DNA of 21,517 nucleotides from a virus. Shown here one piece after another: positions 7,427-12,966 of the stretch. Made by a program: the position numbers and the translations under genes. The notes beneath the pieces are model-generated. The model made no database searches. It saw nothing but the letters and a program-made list of their open reading frames with translations, and was not told where the DNA came from. The stretch is taken from the IMG/VR virus record IMGVR_UViG_3300025769_000998, positions 1 to 21,517 of that record; one strand, given 5' to 3'. The number at the start of each line of letters is the position of its first letter. Position 1 is the stretch's first letter.

Positions 7427-7635
7427 GTAAGAAGAAGACTGGTATGTCATGGTTCTGGAGATATATAAACTATCTTGCGACATGGCGAACCCACAGAATA
7501 GCAATTAAACAGCTTAACCAACTAACAGATAAAGAGCTTGCAGATATTGGAATAGCTAGGGCTGACATTGACCGTATGGTCTGGCTAAAAGAAGATAAGA
7601 CTATGAGAGCGAGAGGAAAGCCTGACGATGAATAA
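7423..7635 (+). CDS. DUF1127 family protein (YjiS-like)
   Basis: A 70-residue basic protein. Residues 19-53 (ATWRTHRIAIKQLNQL, then TDKELADIGIARADI) match the DUF1127 pattern: an arginine-rich amphipathic helix followed by (T/D)D(R/K)ELADIG(I/L)xRxDI. In alphaproteobacteria, small DUF1127 proteins influence RNA turnover, sRNA maturation and phosphate or carbon stress responses. In a phage it could redirect host RNA metabolism, but that is inference. It starts in an ATGA overlap with MazG and overlaps the RNR gene by 8 bases. An internal ATG at 7444 is an alternative start. Confidence 0.85.
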   Translation: MSKKKTGMSWFWRYINYLATWRTHRIAIKQLNQLTDKELADIGIARADIDRMVWLKEDKTMRARGKPDDE

Positions 7636-9526
7636 TTACCTACCAACTGACTACCAGACTTTTATTGCTAAGTCTCGCTACGCTAAGTACATCGACGGTC
7701 AAGGCCGTGAGGATTGGGGTGATACAGTAGAACGCTACATGGATAATGTGGTACGTCCTAAAGCTGGTAACGATTCTTATGTCAATCAACTACGGGATGC
7801 CATCTTAAACCTAGAAGTTATGCCCTCTATGCGAGCTATGATGACTGCTGGACCAGCACTGGCCCGTGACAATACTGCTGGGTACAACTGTAGCTATCTA
7901 CCAGTAGATGATCCTAAAGCATTTGATGAAGCTATGTTTATCTTATTGTGTGGCACAGGTGTAGGCTTCTCAGTAGAGCGTCAGTTCATCCAGAAGCTAC
8001 CAGAGGTTCCTGAGCTATTTGAGAGCGACACAGTGATTGTAGTTAAAGATAGTAAAGAGGGTTGGGCTAAAGCGTTCCGTCAAGTCCTTGCGCTTCTCTG
8101 GGCTGGTGAGATCCCTAAGTGGGATGTATCTGCTGTACGCCCTGCTGGTGCTAGACTTAAGACCTTTGGTGGTAGAGCATCTGGCCCTGCACCTCTAGTT
8201 GAGTTGTTTAACTTTGCAGTTACAACATTCAAGGCTGCACAAGGGCGTAAGTTATCCTCTATTGAGTGCCATGACCTTATGTGCTTTATCGGTCAGATTG
8301 TTGTAGTTGGTGGTGTTCGTCGTAGTGCTATGATTAGCTTGTCTAACCTATCAGATGACCGTATGCGTCATGCTAAGTCAGGACAATGGTGGGAAACAGC
8401 AGCCCATCGTGCATTGGCTAATAACAGTGTGAGCTACACAGAGAAGCCTGACATGGAGACATTCATGCGTGAGTGGCTTGCATTAGTTGAAAGTAAGTCA
8501 GGTGAACGTGGTGTCTTTAATCGTCAGGCTAGTAAGGTACAGGCAGCTAAGAATGGACGTAGAGATCCCAACTATGAGTTTGGCACTAACCCCTGTAGCG
8601 AAATTATCTTACGACCAAACCAGTTCTGTAACCTGACAGAGGTTGTAGTACGAGCTACAGATACTATTGATGACTTAGAGCGTAAGGTACGCCTAGCTAC
8701 AATACTAGGCACTATCCAATCGTCTATGACTAAGTTTCCTTATCTACGAAAGATCTGGAACAAGAACACAGAAGAGGAGAGATTACTAGGTGTGTCTTTA
8801 ACAGGCATTATGGATAATAGATTAACGACCAGTCAAAATGCTGGCCTTGAGAAAACCCTAGAAAGGTTAAAAGATGTTGCAATATCTACGAATGCTGAGT
8901 GGGCTGAACGCCTTAACATCCCTGCTTCTGCTGCTATCAGTTGCGTTAAACCAAGTGGTACTGTCTCCCAACTTGTTGATTCTGCTAGTGGCATTCATGC
9001 TCGTCACAGCCCTTATTATGTTCGTACTGTGCGTGGAGATAACAAAGACCCGCTGACGAAGTTTATGATTGATAAGGGTGTACCTAACGAACCATGTGTT
9101 ATGAAGGGTGATACCACGACAGTCTTTAGCTTTCCCATCAAGTCACCAGAAGGGGCAGTCACTAGAAACGATATGACAGCCGTAGAGCAGCTAGAGACAT
9201 GGTTAATCTATCAGATGTCATGGTGTGAACATAAGCCCTCAGTGACGATCTCAGTACGTGATCATGAGTGGATGGAAGTGGGTGCCTTTGTCTACAAACA
9301 CTTTGATGAGATGTCAGGGGTGTCGTTCTTACCTCACTCAGATCATACTTATCAGCAAGCTCCATATCAGGATTGTACTAAAGAAGACTACGAAGAGTTA
9401 TTAGCTATTATGCCAAAGGCTATTAACTGGTCTGAACTTTCAGAATATGAGGATGAGGATAACACTGCTGGTAGTCAGACAATGGCTTGTAGTGGTGACA
9501 CTTGTGAAATAGTAGATCTAACATGA
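7628..9526 (+). CDS. nrdJ: Ribonucleotide reductase, class II (B12-dependent), monomeric type
   Basis: A 632-residue enzyme that reduces ribonucleotides to deoxyribonucleotides using adenosylcobalamin. N321-P-C323-S-E325 is the radical active site, and the redox pair is C88 (in AGYNCSYLP) and C334, exactly 11 residues after C323 as in Lactobacillus RTPR. The tail holds C621-SGDT-C626, the reducible pair that re-reduces the active site. VVVGGVRRSA at 226-235 and RPAGARLKTFGGRASG at 171-186 are further family motifs. It is about 100 residues shorter than Lactobacillus RTPR (739). GAGAGGAAA precedes the start. The glutaredoxin directly downstream is the likely electron donor. The host must supply or import cobalamin. 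Confidence 0.95.
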   Translation: MNNYLPTDYQTFIAKSRYAKYIDGQGREDWGDTVERYMDNVVRPKAGNDSYVNQLRDAILNLEVMPSMRAMMTAGPALARDNTAGYNCSYLPVDDPKAFDEAMFILLCGTGVGFSVERQFIQKLPEVPELFESDTVIVVKDSKEGWAKAFRQVLALLWAGEIPKWDVSAVRPAGARLKTFGGRASGPAPLVELFNFAVTTFKAAQGRKLSSIECHDLMCFIGQIVVVGGVRRSAMISLSNLSDDRMRHAKSGQWWETAAHRALANNSVSYTEKPDMETFMREWLALVESKSGERGVFNRQASKVQAAKNGRRDPNYEFGTNPCSEIILRPNQFCNLTEVVVRATDTIDDLERKVRLATILGTIQSSMTKFPYLRKIWNKNTEEERLLGVSLTGIMDNRLTTSQNAGLEKTLERLKDVAISTNAEWAERLNIPASAAISCVKPSGTVSQLVDSASGIHARHSPYYVRTVRGDNKDPLTKFMIDKGVPNEPCVMKGDTTTVFSFPIKSPEGAVTRNDMTAVEQLETWLIYQMSWCEHKPSVTISVRDHEWMEVGAFVYKHFDEMSGVSFLPHSDHTYQQAPYQDCTKEDYEELLAIMPKAINWSELSEYEDEDNTAGSQTMACSGDTCEIVDLT

Positions 9527-9756
9527 GTGGGGTATACACATTAGTGGGGCGGGTTGACTGCCCTTACTGCTCTAAAGCTATGGGTCTACTAAGGGACAGT
9601 GGTATTGTAGTTAAGTACTACTCCCTTAATGATTCTAAATGGGTGCTTGACTTATTTAAAAAATCTGGTATGAAGACGGTTCCACAGATTTGGGATCGAG
9701 AGGGTAATTACATAGGTGGTTATTCAGAACTCAAAACTCACTTGAAAGGGGAATAA
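9523..9756 (+). CDS. Glutaredoxin-like protein (probable RNR electron donor)
   Basis: A 77-residue thioredoxin-fold protein with the CPYC active site at about residues 13-16 (RVDCPYCSKA) and the cis-Pro stretch TVPQIW followed by GGYSEL. Length and motifs fit a phage glutaredoxin or NrdH-type redoxin. It starts in an ATGA overlap with the class II RNR, whose C-terminal CxxxxC pair needs an external reductant. Whether glutathione or thioredoxin reductase reduces this protein cannot be told from sequence alone. Confidence 0.92.
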   Translation: MSGVYTLVGRVDCPYCSKAMGLLRDSGIVVKYYSLNDSKWVLDLFKKSGMKTVPQIWDREGNYIGGYSELKTHLKGE

Positions 9757-10002
9757 ATGGCTAAGTGGGACTTAAGCAAGATGGAATCTGATAATGTAAA
9801 TAGTCCACCACATTACGGACAAGGCACTATTGAGTGTATCAAATACATTGAGGACTTCTTAAGTAAGGATGAGTTTGTAGGATACCTACGAGGGAATATA
9901 GCTAAGTACCTTCATAGGTGGCGCTACAAGAATGGCCTAGAGGATCTTAAGAAGGCTGACTGGTATCTAGCTAAACTGATACAGGTGGAGAGTAAGAAAT
10001 GA
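9757..10002 (+). CDS. DUF3310 protein (T7 gp1.7-like C-terminal domain)
   Basis: An 81-residue protein with the DUF3310 pattern: PPHYGQGTIECIKYIED, then GYLRGNIAKYLHRWRYKNG and EDLKKADWYLAKL. The same HY...GN..KYl.R...K...DL.KA..YL pattern occurs in T7 gp1.7, a nucleotide kinase, so a role in dNMP or dTMP phosphorylation is possible. This short version has no P-loop and may be only a binding domain. AAAGGGGA lies five bases before the ATG, and the gene follows glutaredoxin without a gap. It belongs to the nucleotide supply run. Confidence 0.82.
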   Translation: MAKWDLSKMESDNVNSPPHYGQGTIECIKYIEDFLSKDEFVGYLRGNIAKYLHRWRYKNGLEDLKKADWYLAKLIQVESKK

Positions 10003-10160
10003 TAAGCCTAGATCAGTCAGTAGACTTAGTACACTTAGGTATTACACTCTACTTGGTCTGGAAGGTACATAAACTACAACAAGAGGTAGACTATGCTTAC
10101 TTTACACTAAGTAACCTACTAAAGTCTTTAACCAGTACATTTAAGGCAATGACACAATAG
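9999..10160 (+). CDS. Small single-pass membrane protein (53 aa)
   Basis: A short ORF that begins in an ATGA overlap with the DUF3310 gene, with GGAGAG seven bases before the start. It encodes 53 residues starting MISLDQSVDLVHLG. A hydrophobic stretch from about residue 8 to 21 (VDLVHLGITLYLVW) is followed by a basic-polar helix and a C-terminus ending FKAMTQ. It is the last gene of the right-going block, directly before the terminator hairpin. I do not recognise it; a small membrane-associated or early host-takeover protein is possible. Confidence 0.65.
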   Translation: MISLDQSVDLVHLGITLYLVWKVHKLQQEVDYAYFTLSNLLKSLTSTFKAMTQ

Positions 10161-10163
10161 AAA

Positions 10164-10197
10164 AAGCCCCTGCGTCCAACTAAGGATACAGGGGCTT
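10164..10197. terminator. Hairpin terminator between convergent gene blocks
   Basis: AAGCCCCTG (10164-10172) pairs with CAGGGGCTT (10189-10197). Inside, after one mismatch, GTCC pairs with GGAT (one G-U), leaving a six-base AACTAA loop. On the - strand the stem is followed directly by a T-run (complement of 10161-10163, extending the stem's TT), so it best fits rho-independent termination of the left-going lysis transcript. On the + strand there is an A-run before the stem but only a weak AAGTTTG after it, so it may work less well for the right-going operon. Confidence 0.85.
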
Positions 10198-10228
10198 AAG
10201 TTTGTCTGGGGTAGTCTTTTTGTTGTTA

Positions 10229-10579
10229 TTATTTACCGAAGAATTTAGATACTGACCTAATTCCTATGGATGCTGATACGATCCCACCAAGGGAATACTG
10301 ATACCATGTTGGCATAGTCTCAAGTGCTGCAAAACCAGCTTGCACTATAGCATTACCCCAATCACCACAAAATGCCAGTATCAAGGGAATACTGAAGAGT
10401 AGGGTTATCCATTCATCCTTCCAGCTATTCTGTGTAGCTTGTATAGCAGCTAGATCCCAGTCAATCTCACCTGTAAGCTGTTTCTTCTTAATCTCAGCCT
10501 CAGTAAGTTTGATCTGTGTCTTACTGTCTATTACACTTGTAGCTAGACCAGCTACACTACTTAAGATTTGACCAATCAT
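10229..10579 (-). CDS. Holin-like protein, GTA 3-TM holin type
   Basis: A 116-residue membrane protein. Its polar N-terminal helical part is rich in K/E/Q (QIKLTEAEIKKKQL). A SWKDEW motif comes before hydrophobic segments around residues 58-70, 75-87 and 93-110. The SW..EW(R/I)-type motif just before the membrane segments is typical of the 3-TM holins found in gene transfer agents and alphaproteobacterial phages. It would make the membrane lesions that let the endolysin reach the wall. It starts in an ATGA overlap with the next membrane protein and ends the left-going block just before the terminator. Confidence 0.7.
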   Translation of the reverse strand: MIGQILSSVAGLATSVIDSKTQIKLTEAEIKKKQLTGEIDWDLAAIQATQNSWKDEWITLLFSIPLILAFCGDWGNAIVQAGFAALETMPTWYQYSLGGIVSASIGIRSVSKFFGK

Positions 10580-10785
10580 TTGCTCTCATTCCCTAACCAA
10601 ACTGCAAAGGCTCCAGTTAAGGCTCCAGTTACAGTTGCTGTAAGTGCAGTTGCCTGTGATGTCATAGCCTCTGGTGGTAGCGACATAAACCACTCAATCA
10701 CTCTGATGTACATACCAGTCATAACTAACATCATTAGTCGTGGTAGTAGTTTCCAAGCTAGTATACGTTCCATTGCTGCTGTCAT
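10576..10785 (-). CDS. Small two-TM membrane protein, possible holin/antiholin
   Basis: A 69-residue protein with two hydrophobic segments, about residues 11-34 (LAWKLLPRLMMLVMTGMYIR region) and 45-64 (ALTATVTGALTGAFAVWL), joined by a short polar loop (SLPPEAMTS). It ends in GNESK. Two-TM proteins beside a 3-TM holin are often a second holin or an antiholin, but this is inferred from position. AGAGG lies upstream of the ATG at 10785. The preceding gene stops two bases earlier, and the 3' end forms an ATGA overlap with the holin-like gene. Confidence 0.7.
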   Translation of the reverse strand: MTAAMERILAWKLLPRLMMLVMTGMYIRVIEWFMSLPPEAMTSQATALTATVTGALTGAFAVWLGNESK

Positions 10786-10786
10786 G

Positions 10787-11080
10787 TTATACCTCTACGT
10801 CTAGTATCTTACCTACATCTATAGGTGCTACAATCCTACCATTGGGGCTGTAGGCTAACTCAGCCATACTTCTCTGTCTGTTTAAGAGTTCTTCAGCCTT
10901 TTCTTGCCAGTACTTATCAAGTCTTATGGTAACTTCACTACGAGTAGCTGGCTCTACAACCTTTGGCTTATCAGCACTAACCTTAGCTGGGAGAATAGGT
11001 GCTGTAGTCACTGTAGTAGCTGTAAACTCAGGTATCTGGTACATCTGGAATGGGAAAGTACCTTTAGCTTCTAATCCCAT
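10787..11080 (-). CDS. Hypothetical soluble protein in the lysis region
   Basis: A 97-residue protein that I do not recognise. The N-terminal half is rich in Thr, Ala, Pro and Val (TATTVTTAPILPAK) and looks flexible. The C-terminal half has a charged helix (RLDKYWQEKAEELLNRQRS) followed by a short strand-rich tail ending VGKILDVEV. No membrane segment or signal peptide is evident. It is coupled by TAATG to the coiled-coil membrane protein upstream and by TAACATG to the two-TM protein downstream, so it is translated with the lysis cassette. Confidence 0.6.
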   Translation of the reverse strand: MGLEAKGTFPFQMYQIPEFTATTVTTAPILPAKVSADKPKVVEPATRSEVTIRLDKYWQEKAEELLNRQRSMAELAYSPNGRIVAPIDVGKILDVEV

Positions 11081-11523
11081 TATAACATCCCCTTTGATGA
11101 CATTATTATAAGTACAGCTATACCTGTTATAATAGACAACACAGTTACTGTACCCCCGATAACAACTACCTTCTCTACAACCTCTTGCTTACGGAGCCTC
11201 TCAGCAGCTTCTCTCTCTTTACGTTCTCTACGTGTCCTAGCTCTTATTTCTTGTAGCTCACCCCAAGCGGAGTAACCTCTGGTAGCTATCACAATGGCTC
11301 TGAGTTCTTCTTCAGCATCCTTAGCCTTCTGTAGTTTCACGAAAGTCTCCATACTGTTCTCATCATCACCTGAGAAGAGACTATTCTTTTTCTTATTGTG
11401 GTTGTTCCTTAGTTCATCGACACCATCAAAGAACTCACCTATTTGTTTAGTAACTGAGACAAGCTCTTTACCCGCACTAACAGCAGTCTTGACCGCAGCC
11501 AAAGCTGTAAATGGATCTACCAT
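11080..11523 (-). CDS. Coiled-coil protein with C-terminal membrane anchor
   Basis: A 147-residue protein. It begins MVDPFTALAAVKTAVSAGKE, continues with a helical region to about residue 110, including a strongly charged helix (RARTRRERKEREAAERLRKQ), and ends in one membrane segment at about 118-142 (VVVIGGTVTVLSIITGIAVLI). Proteins with this opening and a C-terminal anchor are common in marine phages next to lysis genes. The function is unknown; a spanin-like or holin-regulating role is possible. TAGGGG lies upstream of the start, and the stop overlaps the next start (TAATG). Confidence 0.65.
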   Translation of the reverse strand: MVDPFTALAAVKTAVSAGKELVSVTKQIGEFFDGVDELRNNHNKKKNSLFSGDDENSMETFVKLQKAKDAEEELRAIVIATRGYSAWGELQEIRARTRRERKEREAAERLRKQEVVEKVVVIGGTVTVLSIITGIAVLIIMSSKGML

Positions 11524-11568
11524 AATGCACCCCTACAATGGAAATGCGGAGCATTGAAGAAATTAGCC

Positions 11569-11739
11569 TTAACTCCACTGACTTTCAAACTCATGGGCTG
11601 CATCAAAAGTATCGAAACTTACTTCCTCAAGTGAAGGTCTTGAAGAAGTACTCTTGTGAACAACCCGACAAAGAATAAACCACTTGTCACCAACTTGCAT
11701 TGGGCCTTTGATTATTTCTACTAAGTGATAACTACTCAT
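11569..11739 (-). CDS. Small 56-aa protein, paralogue of the 5539-5784 product
   Basis: A short ORF of 56 codons starting MSSYHLVEIIKGPMQVG and ending EFESQWS. Its ATG at 11739 overlaps the stop of the coiled-coil membrane protein gene at 11732-11998 by 8 bases (ATGAGTAG), the same junction style as other genes here. It shares CRV, PS, EE and the block (S)FD(x)FDAAHEFESQW with the 81-residue protein of the opposite arm. This shared block argues that both are real genes. The function is unknown. The 45 bases between its stop and the next gene hold only that gene's ribosome site. Confidence 0.65.
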   Translation of the reverse strand: MSSYHLVEIIKGPMQVGDKWFILCRVVHKSTSSRPSLEEVSFDTFDAAHEFESQWS

Positions 11740-11998
11740 TAGCCATCTTTTCTACTGACTGTCGGATTGCTTTAATGTTCTCATCTATACGGGCCATAGA
11801 TACTGCTTGTCTTTGTGTAGCATCTTCTACGATAGACATCCTAGACTGTAGACGCATGATCTCTTCACCATTGCGTTCAATGTCTGCCATCATCATAGAT
11901 ACAGTCCACACAATAGCTCCTGCTTGAGCTATAAGACCAAAGATAAGGGTTATAGGGACACTCCTAGAGAGATGCCAATTATCTTCATCCTTGGTCAT
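11732..11998 (-). CDS. Membrane-anchored coiled-coil protein, possible inner spanin
   Basis: An 88-residue protein with a short cytoplasmic N-terminus, one membrane segment at about residues 15-38 (VPITLIFGLIAQAGAIVWTV) and a long helical tail (about 40-85) with heptad-like spacing (EEIMRLQSRMSIVEDATQRQ). An N-terminal anchor followed by a coiled coil, directly after the endolysin, fits an inner-membrane spanin subunit. No lipoprotein partner was found nested or next to it, so the call is tentative. It starts in an ATGA overlap with the endolysin gene. Confidence 0.6.
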   Translation of the reverse strand: MTKDEDNWHLSRSVPITLIFGLIAQAGAIVWTVSMMMADIERNGEEIMRLQSRMSIVEDATQRQAVSMARIDENIKAIRQSVEKMANE

Positions 11999-12375
11999 GC
12001 TGGGTAGACTTTACGATCAAGTTCAAAGTGAGGGGCATCATAGAAGCTCTTCCAGTCACCACCCCATACGATGGAAATGTCAAGCTCTTCTGCTGCATCC
12101 TTCATGGCTTCAGCCATAGTTTCAAACCTATCTAAGTCTTCCCAATCTACAGGCCAAGGAACCATGTCTACAGCATGGCCTGTGATATGTCTTGAGTTAA
12201 GTGTAGTTGACTTACCCTCTTTGAGTAACTGTCTTTGACGATCAATATGACGTATACCTTCGATGACTGTGAAGTCTACGTCAGTGATCTCTATTGCTCT
12301 CTTAACTACAGCTTGCATATCAGGGTGAACGCCTGACAAGTTCTGTAAGCTACGTGTTCCTAGTTTATATCCCAT
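11995..12375 (-). CDS. Endolysin, M15 family peptidase (L-Ala-D-Glu type)
   Basis: A 126-residue zinc peptidase that would cut peptidoglycan cross-peptides during lysis. S61-R-H63-I-T-G66-H-A68-V-D70 is the SxHxxGxAxD motif, giving zinc ligands H63 and D70; H116 in DAPHFEL is the third ligand. The EGIRHIDRQRQLL stretch before it is also conserved in phage M15 endolysins such as the T5-like group. There is no signal peptide, so export depends on a holin, and several small membrane proteins follow in the same operon. AAAGGG precedes the ATG at 12375. Confidence 0.92.
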   Translation of the reverse strand: MGYKLGTRSLQNLSGVHPDMQAVVKRAIEITDVDFTVIEGIRHIDRQRQLLKEGKSTTLNSRHITGHAVDMVPWPVDWEDLDRFETMAEAMKDAAEELDISIVWGGDWKSFYDAPHFELDRKVYPA

Positions 12376-12393
12376 TGTCAGGAGTCCCTTTGA

Positions 12394-12621
12394 TTAAGCT
12401 GCTAATTCTTGTGGCTCTGGATCAGGTGTAAGTGTATCTTTAAGAGCATTCATAAATGCCCCACGACCTACATTAAGCTGATCTAAGTTAAACTTAGTGC
12501 TACCGATCTTACGATCTAAATCCATAACGTGGTTAATCAGAACTCTTTGTTCATCTGTAAAGTCTTCCACGTTGTATTCTACTTCATCAATCGTAATGAC
12601 TTGTGTTTTTTTCTCTGTCAT
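12394..12621 (-). CDS. Hypothetical small acidic phage protein
   Basis: A 75-residue protein. It opens MTEKKTQVITIDEVEYNVED, followed by a helix with FTDEQRVLINHVMDLDRKI and a second helix around FNLDQLNVGRGAF, and a proline-rich acidic C-terminus (PDPEPQELAA). The ITIDxxEYxxEDFTDEQ...NHV pattern is one I associate with short phage proteins near tail-fibre and lysis genes; no function is known to me. AGAAAGGAAAG lies just before the ATG. It stands between the tail-accessory gene and the endolysin. Confidence 0.7.
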   Translation of the reverse strand: MTEKKTQVITIDEVEYNVEDFTDEQRVLINHVMDLDRKIGSTKFNLDQLNVGRGAFMNALKDTLTPDPEPQELAA

Positions 12622-12647
12622 TAGTCTTTCCTTTCTTCTAGGTTAGA

Positions 12648-12953
12648 TTACCAAGGCACTCCCGCCTCAGTAGTTGGATTAGCTATCGCATCAATCTGAG
12701 AAGCAATAGCAGCTTCAGTATCAGCTTGTGATACATGACCCCAGACCCAGCCTTGAGCTTGAGCCTCAGTAATATCTGCATACGGTGTAAAGTCAGGCGC
12801 AGAGGCATCGTAGGTTAAGCCACAAGTGCCATATGAGCTTGCTGAGTTGCCATCGTCATCAACGCCTGTGCAGCGCCAATGAGCAATGTAAACGCCACCA
12901 TCTGCTGTGTGACGCTCAAGTGTTGGAATAGTCCAAGTGTAGGTGATTGCCAT
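12648..12953 (-). CDS. Small tail-fibre-associated hypothetical protein
   Basis: A 101-residue protein beginning MAITYTWTIPTLERHTADGG, with IAHWRCTGVDDDG and a helical C-terminal part (ITEAQAQGWVWGH, then ADTEAAIASQIDAI) ending AGVPW. Short proteins of this kind often follow tail fibre genes in marine phages and may be fibre accessory or virion proteins. I cannot assign a precise role. GGAGAAAGAGATC directly before the ATG is a good ribosome binding site. It lies 13 bases after the fibre gene. Confidence 0.65.
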   Translation of the reverse strand: MAITYTWTIPTLERHTADGGVYIAHWRCTGVDDDGNSASSYGTCGLTYDASAPDFTPYADITEAQAQGWVWGHVSQADTEAAIASQIDAIANPTTEAGVPW

Positions 12954-12966
12954 GATCTCTTTCTCC

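Noticed and set aside
11294-11557. + strand 87-codon ORF opposite the coiled-coil membrane protein gene
   Set aside because: Low-complexity Ser/Leu-rich reverse-strand shadow with no ribosome site, opposite a well-supported gene.
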